The position numbers and the translations under genes were made by a program. Positions 18,072 through 26,610 of a stretch of DNA of 64,000 nucleotides are shown in pieces; position 1 is the first letter of the stretch, and every line of letters starts with the position of its first letter. Under the pieces are notes generated by a model. It searched no databases and was not told the DNA's origin. It saw only the letters and a list, made by a program, of their open reading frames with translations. The stretch lies in contig NZ_CP095848.1 in the NCBI RefSeq assembly GCF_023101345.1, positions 433,501-497,500 on the forward strand, written 5' to 3'. This DNA is from Hymenobacter sublimis. GTDB lineage: Bacteria; Bacteroidota; Bacteroidia; Cytophagales; Hymenobacteraceae.

Positions 18072-18953
18072 TTACTTGTTGCCCAACACGCGCAGCATCG
18101 TGTCGCCAATTTCGGCGGGCGAATCTACTACGTGGATGCCGCACTCGCGCATGATGGCCATTTTAGCAGCGGCCGTGTCGTCGGCACCACCTACGATGGC
18201 ACCGGCGTGGCCCATGCGGCGGCCGGGAGGAGCCGTTTGACCGGCAATGAAGCCTACTACAGGCTTCTTGTTGCCGGTTTCTTTGATCCAGCGAGCCGCT
18301 TCGGCTTCCATGCCGCCGCCGATTTCGCCAATCATTACGATGCCCTCGGTTTCGGGGTCGTTCATGAGCAGTTCCACGGCTTCCTTGGTGGTAGTACCAA
18401 TGATGGGGTCACCGCCGATGCCGATGGCCGTGGTCTGGCCCAGGCCCGCCTTAGTTAGCTGATCAACGGCCTCGTAGGTCAGCGTGCCCGACTTCGAGAC
18501 GATGCCTACGCGGCCTTTCTGGAAGATAAAGCCCGGCATGATGCCTACTTTGCACTCGCCGGCTGTCATTACGCCGGGGCAGTTCGGCCCAATCATGCGC
18601 AGATCCTCGCGGCCTTTGAGGTATTCCTTCACCGCAATCATGTCCTTGGTTGGGATGCCCTCGGTGATGGTCACGATAACTTTAATGCCAGCGTCGGCGG
18701 CTTCCATGATGGCGTCGGCGGCAAAAGCCGGGGGCACGAAGATGATGCTGGTATCGGCGCCGGCCTGGGCTACGGCTTCGGCCACGGTGTTGAACACCGG
18801 CCGGTCCAGGTGCTGGGTGCCGCCTTTGCCAGGCGTTACGCCACCTACTACGTTGGTGCCGTATTCAATCATCTGCTGGGCGTGGAATGAGCCCTCGGAG
18901 CCGGTGAAGCCCTGCACAATCACTTTGGAATCCTTGTTGACCAGAACACTCAT
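18072..18953 (-). CDS. sucD: Succinyl-CoA synthetase (ADP-forming) subunit alpha
   Basis: TCA-cycle enzyme subunit that carries the phosphohistidine. I begin at [10 protein letters not shown] (18953), giving 293 residues, the normal size; longer frames upstream add unrelated sequence. Seen are the CoA-binding Rossmann fold ([29 protein letters not shown]), [54 protein letters not shown] and the active-site [10 protein letters not shown], whose His is phosphorylated. sucC is not adjacent. A TACTTTTG promoter box lies 71 bp upstream. Confidence 0.97.
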   Translation of the reverse strand: MSVLVNKDSKVIVQGFTGSEGSFHAQQMIEYGTNVVGGVTPGKGGTQHLDRPVFNTVAEAVAQAGADTSIIFVPPAFAADAIMEAADAGIKVIVTITEGIPTKDMIAVKEYLKGREDLRMIGPNCPGVMTAGECKVGIMPGFIFQKGRVGIVSKSGTLTYEAVDQLTKAGLGQTTAIGIGGDPIIGTTTKEAVELLMNDPETEGIVMIGEIGGGMEAEAARWIKETGNKKPVVGFIAGQTAPPGRRMGHAGAIVGGADDTAAAKMAIMRECGIHVVDSPAEIGDTMLRVLGNK

Positions 18954-19023
18954 AGAAGCGGGGTTAAAAAGAAGATGCGGGTTGCGGGTGGGAACTAGCC
19001 CCCGCCAATACGGCAGCGGCGTG

Positions 19024-19031
19024 CAAAAGTA
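19024..19031 (-). promoter_or_regulatory. -7 promoter box for sucD (TACTTTTG)
   Basis: Reads CAAAAGTA on the plus strand, an exact TAnnTTTG on the minus strand, 71 bp upstream of the sucD ATG. Confidence 0.55.
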
Positions 19032-19403
19032 GGCTTTTTTGGGGGCGCGGCAAGCTACTGCCGGATTCGGGCAAAGGACCAGGGCAGCCGAGCCAGCCAC
19101 TACCCACCCCGGCCGAAACTAGTTCAGCTACCCGCGCTGTTCACCTCCGAATTATGCCCACCTGGGCCGCCCCTTCAGAATACCCCTACGATGCTGCCAG
19201 CAGCCTTTTCTGCAAAGCACCCACCCCAAGCCGGCTCCGCTCTGCTTGAACAAGGTTAAACAGCCGCGCCGGGTGCATGAGGGTAATTGCAACCTCGCAG
19301 CCGCCACCGAAGCTACCTCAGCACACCAAGGAATTGCTTTCTCGACTTACGGGCCCGCTACAGAGGTAATGGCCTGCTCCTTCGGGCTACGGCGGCAAAT
19401 CCG

Positions 19404-19411
19404 TACCTTTG
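19404..19411 (+). promoter_or_regulatory. -7 promoter box for the CBS-type gene (TACCTTTG)
   Basis: Exact TAnnTTTG match 34 bp before ATG 19446. A TTCGG that could serve as a weak -33 element lies about 19 bp upstream. Confidence 0.6.
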
Positions 19412-19445
19412 CGGTCCTCTCTCCATTACTACCTACCTCTCACCC

Positions 19446-20423
19446 ATGTATCTAAATAACATCATTGAGGCTATCGGCAACACCCCGCTGGTAAAACTCA
19501 ATAAAGTCACGGATGGCATCAAAGGCACCGTGCTGGCCAAGGTGGAATACTTTAACCCCGGCAACTCGGTGAAAGACCGGATGGCGCTGAAAATGGTTGA
19601 AGATGCCGAGCAGGCAGGCTTGCTTAAGCCCGGTGGCACCATCATCGAAGGTACTTCCGGCAACACGGGCATGGGCCTGGCGCTGGCTGCCATTGCGAAG
19701 GGCTACAAATGCATCTTCACCATGAGCGACAAGCAGAGCAAGGAAAAGCAGGATATTCTGCGGGCCGTAGGCGCGGAGGTTATCGTGTGCCCCACCAACG
19801 TAGCTCCCGACGACCCGCGCAGCTACTACTCCGTGGCCCGGAAGCTCAACCAGGAAATTCCCAATTCCATTTACCCCAACCAGTACGACAACCCCTCCAA
19901 CTCGGCGGCGCACTACGAAACTACCGGCCCCGAGCTATGGGCTCAGACGGAAGGTAAAATCACCCACTATGCCTGCGGGGTAGGCACGGGCGGCACTATC
20001 TGCGGCACGGCCAAATACCTTAAGGAGCAGAACCCGGCCATTGTAACGGTAGGCCTGGACACGTACGGCTCGGTGTTCAAGAAGTACAAGGAAACGGGCA
20101 TTTTCGACGAAAACGAAATCTATCCTTACAAAACCGAAGGTATCGGCGAAGATATTCTGCCTAAGAATGTTAACTTTGACTTGATTGACCTCTTCATCAA
20201 AGTCACGGACAAGGACGCTGCCATCATGACTCGTCGGCTTGCTAAAGAGGAAGGGTTGTTTGTTGGGTGGTCCTGTGGCTCGGCCGTGTACGGAGCCCTG
20301 GAGTACGCAAAAGAGCACCTAACGGAAGATGATACAATGGTCATCGTCCTGCCCGATCATGGCACCCGCTACCTCGGCAAAATCTATAATGATGATTGGA
20401 TGCGCGAGCAGGGCTGGCTTTAA
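19446..20423 (+). CDS. PLP-dependent cystathionine beta-synthase/cysteine synthase family enzyme
   Basis: 325 residues, fold type II PLP enzyme. The start ATG 19446 places the standard IIEAIGNTPLVKLNKV opening at the N-terminus. The PLP lysine lies in NPGNSVKDRMALKM, the substrate loop is EGTSGNTGMGLA, and the phosphate-binding loop is GVGTGGTICGTAKYL. KQSKEKQDILRAVGAEV and YKTEGIGEDILP are closer to cystathionine beta-synthase than to CysK. The C-terminal CBS-domain pair of eukaryotic enzymes is missing, as in many bacterial forms. It condenses serine or O-acetylserine with homocysteine or sulfide; which pair is used cannot be told from sequence. Confidence 0.9.
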   Translation: MYLNNIIEAIGNTPLVKLNKVTDGIKGTVLAKVEYFNPGNSVKDRMALKMVEDAEQAGLLKPGGTIIEGTSGNTGMGLALAAIAKGYKCIFTMSDKQSKEKQDILRAVGAEVIVCPTNVAPDDPRSYYSVARKLNQEIPNSIYPNQYDNPSNSAAHYETTGPELWAQTEGKITHYACGVGTGGTICGTAKYLKEQNPAIVTVGLDTYGSVFKKYKETGIFDENEIYPYKTEGIGEDILPKNVNFDLIDLFIKVTDKDAAIMTRRLAKEEGLFVGWSCGSAVYGALEYAKEHLTEDDTMVIVLPDHGTRYLGKIYNDDWMREQGWL

Positions 20424-20472
20424 TCAGTTAGCCCGGTTGGCTTCCTACTTCTAACCTTAACCTCCTGGTATC

Positions 20473-20892
20473 ATGTCAAAGAAGTTGCGCAACGTGGTGT
20501 TGGTGGATGATAATGAAACCACCAGCTTCCTGAATAACCGTCTGCTCAGCCGCCTCGACGTGGCTGACCAGGTGCATACCTTTTCCAAAGCCGAGCAGGC
20601 CTACCAGCAGATCTGGGGCGGCAGCAAGGGCGAGCAGCCCAGCGACGAAGCCCCCGACCTGGTGTTCGTGGACCTGAAAATGCCCGGCATGGATGGCTTC
20701 GAGTTCCTGAAACTCTACAGTTCTCTACCCGAGGCCGTCCGGGAAAAGACCGTTATGGCCGTGCTGACTACCTCCATGCACGCCGCCGACACTGCGCGCG
20801 TAGCCCAGTACGAAGGCGTGGAATACCTAGCCAAGCCCCTAACGGAGGAAAAGATGCAGAAGCTGCTGCAAAAGCGTTTCGTAACGGTGTAA
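20473..20892 (+). CDS. Single-domain response regulator (CheY-like)
   Basis: A 139-residue stand-alone receiver domain. The acidic pair is in VLVDDNETT, the phospho-acceptor Asp in LVFVDLKMPGMDGFEFL, the switch Thr/Ser in AVLTTSMHAAD, and the conserved Lys in YLAKPLTEEKM. There is no output domain and no histidine kinase nearby, so it probably relays phosphate or binds a partner protein. It starts 49 bp after the CBS-type gene and ends at a terminator at 20916. Confidence 0.93.
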   Translation: MSKKLRNVVLVDDNETTSFLNNRLLSRLDVADQVHTFSKAEQAYQQIWGGSKGEQPSDEAPDLVFVDLKMPGMDGFEFLKLYSSLPEAVREKTVMAVLTTSMHAADTARVAQYEGVEYLAKPLTEEKMQKLLQKRFVTV

Positions 20893-20915
20893 GCTTAACT
20901 TGCTTCAACCCCAAC

Positions 20916-20948
20916 AAAAAGCCCGGCATCATATAATGCCGGGCTTTT
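20916..20948. terminator. Intrinsic terminator after the response regulator
   Basis: Stem AAAAGCCCGGCAT / ATGCCGGGCTTTT, loop CATATA. Confidence 0.92.
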
Positions 20949-21002
20949 GCGTTAACCGGATAAGACAACCAGAGTGTTTCTGATGTAATTATCCACAACT
21001 GC

Positions 21003-21078
21003 TGTCATTTCGAGCCGCGAGGAATCTGGGTTGAACTCTGGAAGCTAATCCAGATTTCTCGCGCGGCTCGAAATGACA
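21003..21078. repeat. Dispersed palindromic element (conserved-arm class)
   Basis: The left arm starts TGTCATTTCGAGCCGCG and continues AGGAATCTGG. The right arm is its near-perfect reverse complement ending GGCTCGAAATGACA. It lies between convergent stop codons (20892 and 21119). Related copies are at 25923, 26611, 48041 and 51449. Confidence 0.75.
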
Positions 21079-21118
21079 ACACCGCAGCTTTTGCGTTAGG
21101 CAAATCTTACTTGCTGCA

Positions 21119-22774
21119 CTACACGACTGCCTCTACGAAGCGGAAGGCTTCGCCATCGAACAGGCCTTTGTCGCTGATCTTCAGGCTGGGAATTACGAGC
21201 AAGGCCATAAAGGAAAGCGTCATAAACGGGGCCTGCAATGGGGAGCCAAGCTGCTTGGCCAGCGCATCCACGGCCGCGTAGGCTTCCGCTACGTGCGGAC
21301 CCTGCTGGTCTGACATCAGGCCCGCCACGGGTAGGGGCAGAATCAGTTCCTCTCCATCGGGTGACACCACGGCTAGGCCTCCGCGCGCTGCTACTACCAG
21401 ATTTACGGCCCGGGTCAGGCTCTCGTCGTCGCATCCTACGGCCGTGATGTTGTGCGAGTCGTGGCCGACGCTGCTGGCCAAGGCGCCCCGCTTCAGCCCG
21501 AAACCCTGAATAAAGGCCACGGCCGGTGGGGCTGCGTGGTAGCGGTTTACTACCGTGAGCTTAAGGATGTCTCGGGCCACATCAGGTTGCACCAAGCCAT
21601 TTTCTACGCGGGCCGGTACGTCGTGGCGGGCCGTAATAAGCTGCCCGTCGAAGCACTCCATTACCCGAACTGTAGCCGCCGGCTGCGGGGCCGGGAGCTG
21701 AAAATCCTGGGGGCTGACGGGGGTGGTAGCAAAGTTATTTACTACCGCCACGGGCACGGCCGGAATGAGCGTACGGCCGTTTTCGGCTACCAACTCCCCA
21801 TTGAGGTAAGTGCGCTGCACCGTGAAATCTGTGAGATTGTCAACCACAATAAAATCGGCTGGGTCGCCTTCGCGCAGCAGGCCTACGGGTAGCGTATAGT
21901 GCTCCACAGGGTTGCGACAGGCCACGCGCAGTACTTTTAGCACATCCTGGCCGCGGGCTACGGCGCGCTGCACCAGCTGGTTGATGTGGCCCAGCACCAG
22001 GGTATCGGGGTGCTTGTCATCGGAGCAAAACATCAGGTGCTCGTAGTACTCGGGCAGCAAGTCAATCAGGGCTTCGAAGTTGCGGGCGGCCGAGCCTTCT
22101 CGGATTAGGATCTTCATGCCCACGGCTAGTTTGTCCAGGGCTTCTTCGGCCGTGAAGCACTCGTGGTCGGTGCTGATGCCGGCTGCGGCGTACTGGCGGG
22201 CATCAGCCCCGCGCAGGCCGGGGGCATGGCCATCTACTGGGCGGCCGTACTGCTGGGCCAGCCGGATTTTCTCCATCACCAGCTCGTCGCGGTGGAGCAC
22301 GCCCGGCCAGTTCATCATTTCTGCGAGGTAGCCGATTTCGGGGTGCTGCTGGAAAAGCAGCTCAATATCGGCGGCTGTTATTTCGGCCCCGGCGGTTTCA
22401 AACGGGGTAGCGGGCACGCAGGAAGGCGCCCCAAAGCAAAACTTAAATGGCACCTGCTGCCCGTTCTCCAGCATGTACTTCACGCCGGCCACGCCCAGCA
22501 CATTGCCAATCTCATGCGGGTCCGAGACGGTAGCCACGGTGCCGTGCACCACCGCCAGCCGGGCAAACTCGGAGGGTACCAGCAGGGAGCTTTCCACGTG
22601 CACGTGCGCATCCACAAAACCCGGTAGGGCGTAGGGCAGGGCCGCATCTGGGGAGGTAGCCCCGGTGGCCTCAACGGCCTGAATACGACCGTCTGCTACC
22701 GTAACCGTGGCGGGGCGTATGGTATTGGCAAACAGGTCGATAACATTGGCTCGGAGCTGAAAAGTAGCGGGCAT
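21119..22774 (-). CDS. ade: Adenine deaminase
   Basis: Converts adenine to hypoxanthine in purine salvage. 551 residues from ATG 22774 (MPATFQLRANVIDL). This is an amidohydrolase-fold enzyme with the metal-binding DAHVHVESSLLVPSEFARL, the HGTVATVSDPHEIGNV block, DGHAPGLRG, SDDKHPDTLVLGHINQLV and the C-terminal GHDSHNITAVGCDDESLTRAV region that distinguishes microbial Ade from other amidohydrolases. It is transcribed alone from a box at 22790-22797 that is divergent from the small-lipoprotein promoter. Confidence 0.96.
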   Translation of the reverse strand: MPATFQLRANVIDLFANTIRPATVTVADGRIQAVEATGATSPDAALPYALPGFVDAHVHVESSLLVPSEFARLAVVHGTVATVSDPHEIGNVLGVAGVKYMLENGQQVPFKFCFGAPSCVPATPFETAGAEITAADIELLFQQHPEIGYLAEMMNWPGVLHRDELVMEKIRLAQQYGRPVDGHAPGLRGADARQYAAAGISTDHECFTAEEALDKLAVGMKILIREGSAARNFEALIDLLPEYYEHLMFCSDDKHPDTLVLGHINQLVQRAVARGQDVLKVLRVACRNPVEHYTLPVGLLREGDPADFIVVDNLTDFTVQRTYLNGELVAENGRTLIPAVPVAVVNNFATTPVSPQDFQLPAPQPAATVRVMECFDGQLITARHDVPARVENGLVQPDVARDILKLTVVNRYHAAPPAVAFIQGFGLKRGALASSVGHDSHNITAVGCDDESLTRAVNLVVAARGGLAVVSPDGEELILPLPVAGLMSDQQGPHVAEAYAAVDALAKQLGSPLQAPFMTLSFMALLVIPSLKISDKGLFDGEAFRFVEAVV

Positions 22775-22789
22775 AGGCCAGGAAGAAAG

Positions 22790-22797
22790 CAAAGGTA
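22790..22797 (-). promoter_or_regulatory. -7 promoter box for ade (TACCTTTG)
   Basis: CAAAGGTA on the plus strand, an exact minus-strand TAnnTTTG 15 bp upstream of the ade ATG, implying a short leader. Confidence 0.6.
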
Positions 22798-22835
22798 AAG
22801 TTGAGGTAGGCAGGCAGCTAACGGGTAAAGAACCG

Positions 22836-22843
22836 TATATTTG
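22836..22843 (+). promoter_or_regulatory. -7 promoter box for the 22859 small gene (TATATTTG)
   Basis: Exact TAnnTTTG match 15 bp upstream of the GTG at 22859. Confidence 0.55.
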
Positions 22844-22858
22844 CCGAAAATCTGCGCC

Positions 22859-23017
22859 GTGAGAAAGATTGTGACTTTGCTACTGGCCGCCTTAATTGGG
22901 GGCACTGGCCTGGCGTCAACTGGCTGCGCGGCCCGCACTCCGCAGCAGAAAAAAACGGCCTCATACAAGCGCAAAGCCAAATCCGGCAAGGCGCCTTGTC
23001 CCTGCGATAGTCACTAG
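22859..23017 (+). CDS. Small Cys-ending lipoprotein (52 aa, GTG start)
   Basis: A short gene starting at GTG 22859, supported by a promoter box 15 bp upstream and a full signal structure: MRKIVTLLLAALIGGTGLAS followed by TGC, a slightly atypical lipobox. The mature part is only about 25 residues, basic (QQKKTASYKRKAKSGK), and ends in APCPCDSH. The closing CPCDSH could bind metal or form a disulfide, which is a guess. It is divergent from ade and 57 bp upstream of another secreted protein. Confidence 0.65.
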   Translation: MRKIVTLLLAALIGGTGLASTGCAARTPQQKKTASYKRKAKSGKAPCPCDSH

Positions 23018-23074
23018 CTGGCAGCACAACAGTAAGAGCAGTTTGTTTCTTTACGTCAAGTTCTATTTGTACTC

Positions 23075-23725
23075 GTGAAATACATTCTCTGGCCTGGGCT
23101 GCTGTTGCTTACAGGGTTGCTGTTCAGCGCGGGTACCGTGTACGGGCAAGTACCCGTGTGGAACTACAGTACGGGTGACCCTCATGCTCTGCGCGGCCAG
23201 GGTGCTTACCAGCTATTAGATGGTAGCTGGCAGAGCGGAAAACTGCGGTTGGAGCCATCCGGGCACCTGCGGGTGCAGCCTACCGGAGGCGAGGCCAATG
23301 TTTATCAAGCGGGAGAGCTAAAAGCATTCGTATTGAAAACAGACACATTTGGGGTGGTACGCAACGTAAGCATGCCGTCGCAACGGCTGTCGGCTGCATT
23401 TGCTCAGAAGCTGTATCAGTACGGCCAACTGGCTGCCTTCAAGCTTGACCATCGGTACACGGGCGCGAGTGGTCCGGGCTTTAGCGATGAACTCGTTGCC
23501 CCGACGGGTGCTATGGATTTGGTTTTGCAACCCGTTACCGGCGACGCGGTAGTTGTACCGGCTGGGCGCGCGGCGTTTATTAGGACTATGCTGCCACTGG
23601 TGGGCGACTGTCCGGAGCTGGCGGCCCAAATCACAAAAGGAAAAGTAGGACGTCAGCATATGCGGCAGATTCTGCAGACGTATGCCAGTTGGCAAAAACT
23701 CAATTCGCTGCCAACTTCTAACTAA
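23075..23725 (+). CDS. Secreted hypothetical protein
   Basis: 216 residues from a GTG start at 23075 with a Sec signal peptide (YILWPGLLLLTGLLFSAGTV, cleavage near VYGQ). The mature part is mixed beta with no recognised family: GQGAYQLLDGSWQSGKLRL, then LKAFVLKTDTFGVVRNVS, and a helical end (LAAQITKGKVGRQHMRQILQ). The next gene begins 10 bp after its stop, so they are probably co-transcribed, with cmk further on. Confidence 0.7.
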   Translation: MKYILWPGLLLLTGLLFSAGTVYGQVPVWNYSTGDPHALRGQGAYQLLDGSWQSGKLRLEPSGHLRVQPTGGEANVYQAGELKAFVLKTDTFGVVRNVSMPSQRLSAAFAQKLYQYGQLAAFKLDHRYTGASGPGFSDELVAPTGAMDLVLQPVTGDAVVVPAGRAAFIRTMLPLVGDCPELAAQITKGKVGRQHMRQILQTYASWQKLNSLPTSN

Positions 23726-23735
23726 CTACCCCTTT

Positions 23736-24128
23736 ATGCCTGATTCCAATCCGCTTGCCTCCCTGGTAGCTGCCGCCGAAGCCGTGCGCCAGCAGTTGCA
23801 GGTGAATAGCTTTGATGCCGACGCCGTTGCGCGCCTGGCTGAGTTCATTGAAGGCCAGCGCCCTACCATAAAAGAAACCGACCGTCAGGGCGTTATTACA
23901 GCGTTGGGGTGCTTTTTGGGCCAGTGCCTAGTAAACACCTACGGCGGCACCTGGGCCCAGGGCCCCGATGGTACTACCGGCGTGGGCATCAATCAAACTT
24001 CGTTTTTCAATCCTTTTTACCGCGTAAGCGAGCAATTGGCCAAGGGAGAAGCCCAGTCGGTTGCTACTTTTTTTGCGGGTGTACCTGAGCGCCTGGCTGC
24101 CAAGCCGGGCCGTAAATCCTGGATTTAG
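23736..24128 (+). CDS. Hypothetical protein (130 aa)
   Basis: A soluble small protein starting at ATG 23736, 10 bp after the previous stop. It has an N-terminal helical part with Ala and Gln, then IEGQRPTIKETDRQGVITAL and a small Gly-rich segment YGGTWAQGPDGTTGVGINQ, with aromatic FFNPFYRVSEQ. The shape suggests a small SMI1/DUF-type fold, but I cannot name it. It lies directly upstream of cmk. Confidence 0.72.
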   Translation: MPDSNPLASLVAAAEAVRQQLQVNSFDADAVARLAEFIEGQRPTIKETDRQGVITALGCFLGQCLVNTYGGTWAQGPDGTTGVGINQTSFFNPFYRVSEQLAKGEAQSVATFFAGVPERLAAKPGRKSWI

Positions 24129-24169
24129 TGAGTCCTTTTAGTCCGCTCGAGCCTAGCACCGACCTTGCC

Positions 24170-24886
24170 ATGAGAAAAATCGTCATTGCCATCGACGGCT
24201 ACTCTTCCTGTGGCAAAAGCACGACGGCCAAAGCTGTGGCCGCGGAGCTGGGCTACGCCTACATTGATACCGGCGCCATGTACCGGGGCGTCACGCTGTA
24301 CTTGTTGGAGCATAACATCAGCTTCGACGATCTGCCGCGGGTGGAGCAGGCCTTGCACGACATGCACATTGCCTTCAAGCGCAACCGCAAAACCGGCCGC
24401 AATGAGCTCTGCCTCGATGGTGTAATTCGGGAAGATGAAATTCGGCAGATGCGCATTTCCAACTCCGTGAGCGAGGTATCGGTTATTCCGGCGGTGCGCC
24501 ACGCCATGGTGCGCCAGCAGCAGCGTATGGGTCGCAAGCGGGGGGTAGTAATGGACGGGCGCGACATTGGCACCACGGTTTTCCCCGATGCCGAAGTGAA
24601 AATATTCATGACCGCCGACGTCATGACCCGGGCCCTACGCCGGCAAGAAGAGCTGGCCGTGAAAGATGAGCACGTGCCGGTGGAAGATATTGTGGAAAAC
24701 CTGCGCAAGCGCGACCACCTGGACTCTACCCGCACCGAAAGCCCCCTGCGCCGCGCCGCCGACGCCGTCCTGCTCGACACAACCCACATGATGATTGACG
24801 AGCAGGTGGACTTTGTGCTGGAGCGGGTGTCGGCGTCGTTGTTTTCCTTGGCCGCCACGAGCTGGCAGGGCCACGAGCAGAAATAA
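24170..24886 (+). CDS. cmk: Cytidylate kinase
   Basis: Phosphorylates CMP/dCMP. 238 residues from ATG 24170, which puts the P-loop IAIDGYSSCGKSTTAKAVA at the N-terminus; a GTG at 24128 overlapping the previous stop would add 14 unrelated residues. CMP-binding and lid motifs are present: YIDTGAMYRG, VMDGRDIGTTVFPDAEVKIFM, RRQEEL and RDHLDSTRTESPLRRAADAV. It is followed by ispH, a pairing seen in many Bacteroidota. Confidence 0.95.
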   Translation: MRKIVIAIDGYSSCGKSTTAKAVAAELGYAYIDTGAMYRGVTLYLLEHNISFDDLPRVEQALHDMHIAFKRNRKTGRNELCLDGVIREDEIRQMRISNSVSEVSVIPAVRHAMVRQQQRMGRKRGVVMDGRDIGTTVFPDAEVKIFMTADVMTRALRRQEELAVKDEHVPVEDIVENLRKRDHLDSTRTESPLRRAADAVLLDTTHMMIDEQVDFVLERVSASLFSLAATSWQGHEQK

Positions 24887-25021
24887 GAAGGTAGCCGCTG
24901 CCAGGAGCAAAAGTGCGGCAGAATTGTTGTAGGTCTACCAGCTATTCGATTCGTGGTCAGCGAATCGTGCGCGCCGACACTCTGGCTGCTGCGCAAGCCC
25001 GAGCGTCACATTTTAGAGTCC

Positions 25022-25906
25022 ATGAACGTCACCATCGATAAGAATTCCGGCTACTGTTTCGGCGTTGAATTTGCCATTCAAATGGCCGAGGACGAGCTGG
25101 GCCAGCAGGAAACGCTCTACTGCCTCGGCGACATTGTGCACAACCGCATGGAGGTAGAGCGCCTGCACGCGCTGGGGTTGCGCATCATCGACCGGGAGCA
25201 ACTGGAGGAGCTGCACAATGCCAAGGTGCTCATCCGTGCTCATGGCGAGCCGCCGGAAACCTACGAGCTGGCCCTACGCAACAACATTGAGCTCATTGAT
25301 GCTTCCTGCCCCGTGGTGCTTAAGCTCCAAAACCGAGTGAAGCACGCTTTTGACGCCACTACCCGCCAGAACGGGCAGGTAGTTATATATGGTCAGCCCG
25401 GCCACGCCGAGGTAATTGGCCTGACGGGCCAGACCCGCAACGAGGCCATCATCGTCATGACGGAGCAAGACCTCGACCAGGTGGATTTCTCCCGCCCCGT
25501 GACCCTGTTCAGCCAGACTACCAAAAGCACGGCCGGCTTCTACCACATGAAAGAGGTGATAGAGCGCCGTATCAGCGCGGCCGGCGGCTCGTTAGAAGCG
25601 TTTGATGCCAATGACAGCATCTGCCGGCAGGTGAGCAACCGGGAGCCGGCGCTGGCTAAGTTTGCCGTGCAGCACGACGTTATCATCTTCGTGAGCGGCC
25701 GCAAAAGCTCTAATGGCAAAGCCCTGTTCTCGGTAGTAAACAAAACCAATCCGCGCAGCTACTTCGTGGAAAACGAGCAGGAACTAGATGAAGAGTGGTT
25801 TCTCGGCGCCGAATCCGTGGGCATCTGCGGGGCAACCAGCACGCCTATGTGGCTGATGCAGCGGGTAAAAGACCGGATTGAAGAGGTAGCCGCCCACGCC
25901 GTATAG
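25022..25906 (+). CDS. ispH: 4-hydroxy-3-methylbut-2-enyl diphosphate reductase
   Basis: Last step of the MEP isoprenoid pathway, an iron-sulfur enzyme giving IPP and DMAPP. 294 residues from ATG 25022. The three cluster cysteines are in NSGYCFGVEFAI, DASCPVVLKLQ and NDSICRQVSNRE. Substrate-binding His in GDIVHNRMEV and IRAHGEPPET, the VIYGQPGHAEVIGLTGQT block and TSTPMWLM near the end are conserved. An inverted repeat of the conserved-arm class lies 17 bp after the stop. Confidence 0.97.
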   Translation: MNVTIDKNSGYCFGVEFAIQMAEDELGQQETLYCLGDIVHNRMEVERLHALGLRIIDREQLEELHNAKVLIRAHGEPPETYELALRNNIELIDASCPVVLKLQNRVKHAFDATTRQNGQVVIYGQPGHAEVIGLTGQTRNEAIIVMTEQDLDQVDFSRPVTLFSQTTKSTAGFYHMKEVIERRISAAGGSLEAFDANDSICRQVSNREPALAKFAVQHDVIIFVSGRKSSNGKALFSVVNKTNPRSYFVENEQELDEEWFLGAESVGICGATSTPMWLMQRVKDRIEEVAAHAV

Positions 25907-25922
25907 CTTACCTCACATCCGT

Positions 25923-26013
25923 TAAACCTGTCATTCCGAGCGAAGCGAGGAATCTGGCTTATCCGTACAAGGGTAACCTCAGATTCCTCGCTTCGCTCGG
26001 AATGACAGGTTTA
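25923..26013. repeat. Dispersed palindromic element, perfect 34-bp arms
   Basis: The left arm (25923-25956) opens TAAACCTGTCATTCCGAGCG and continues AAGCGAGGAATCTG. The right arm (25980-26013) is its exact reverse complement, with 23 nt between. It fills the gap between ispH and the DUF502 gene. Confidence 0.85.
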
Positions 26014-26038
26014 GAAGGGTAGCTTCCGTACGGGCCTA

Positions 26039-26046
26039 TATCTTCG
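26039..26046 (+). promoter_or_regulatory. Possible -7 box (TATCTTCG) for the DUF502 gene
   Basis: One mismatch from TAnnTTTG, 4 nt before ATG 26051, the same spacing as at 8929-8941. It would give a leaderless mRNA. Confidence 0.35.
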
Positions 26047-26050
26047 CGCC

Positions 26051-26605
26051 ATGCGCCGTTTGCTTAACTACTTCCTCAGTGGGTTTCTGATTGTTGCCCC
26101 GATTGGCCTAACCATCTACATCCTGTACGCGCTGCTGCGCTGGCTCAACGACCTATTTGCGGGGCTGAGCTTTGATGTGCCGGGCCTGGGCCTCGTGGTA
26201 GCCATCCTGCTGATTTCAGCCGTGGGGTTCGTGGCGAAGTCGTTTCTGGTGCGGCCCTTCCTCATTATCACGGAGCGTCTGCTGCACCGTACTCCGCTGG
26301 TTAGCATCATCTACTCCAGCCTCAAGGACCTGTTTGACGCCTTTGTGGGCGACAATCAGAAGTTTAACCGCCCCGTGCTGGTGCGCATGAGTGCCGCCGA
26401 GCAGACCTACAAGATGGGCTTCGTAACCCAGCCTACCATGGCTGCCATTCACCGCGACGATCTGCTGGCCGTATACTTTCCCCATTCCTATAACTTCTCC
26501 GGGGAGCTGGTGCTGGTGCCGGTCCAGAACATTACCTACCTCGACCTACCCAGCAGTGAAGTCATGAAGTTCATCGTCTCGGGCGGCGTATCGAGGCTGG
26601 GATAA
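26051..26605 (+). CDS. DUF502 family membrane protein
   Basis: 184 residues with two N-terminal transmembrane helices (LLNYFLSGFLIVAPIGLTIY and VPGLGLVVAILLISAVGFVA), followed by the DUF502 core: LLHRTPLVSIIYSSLKDLFD, then MGFVTQPT, YFPHSYNFSGELVLVP and SSEVMKFIVSGGVS. The family is a widespread inner-membrane protein of unknown function, linked by some to transport of small solutes. It is flanked on both sides by palindromic elements. Confidence 0.88.
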   Translation: MRRLLNYFLSGFLIVAPIGLTIYILYALLRWLNDLFAGLSFDVPGLGLVVAILLISAVGFVAKSFLVRPFLIITERLLHRTPLVSIIYSSLKDLFDAFVGDNQKFNRPVLVRMSAAEQTYKMGFVTQPTMAAIHRDDLLAVYFPHSYNFSGELVLVPVQNITYLDLPSSEVMKFIVSGGVSRLG

Positions 26606-26610
26606 GAGAT

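Larger units (their letters stand above)
18954..19445. other. Divergent intergenic region between sucD and the CBS-type gene
   Basis: 492 bp with no convincing gene. It contains a promoter box for each neighbour (minus strand 19024-19031, plus strand 19404-19411). I looked for a riboswitch ahead of the sulfur-amino-acid gene and recognised none. Confidence 0.5.

Noticed and set aside
19100-19400. Possible riboswitch ahead of the cystathionine beta-synthase-type gene
   Set aside because: No SAM- or other riboswitch core motif was recognisable by eye.
22163-22627. Plus-strand frame antisense to ade
   Set aside because: Opposite an intact adenine deaminase; composition biased, with no signal or domain.
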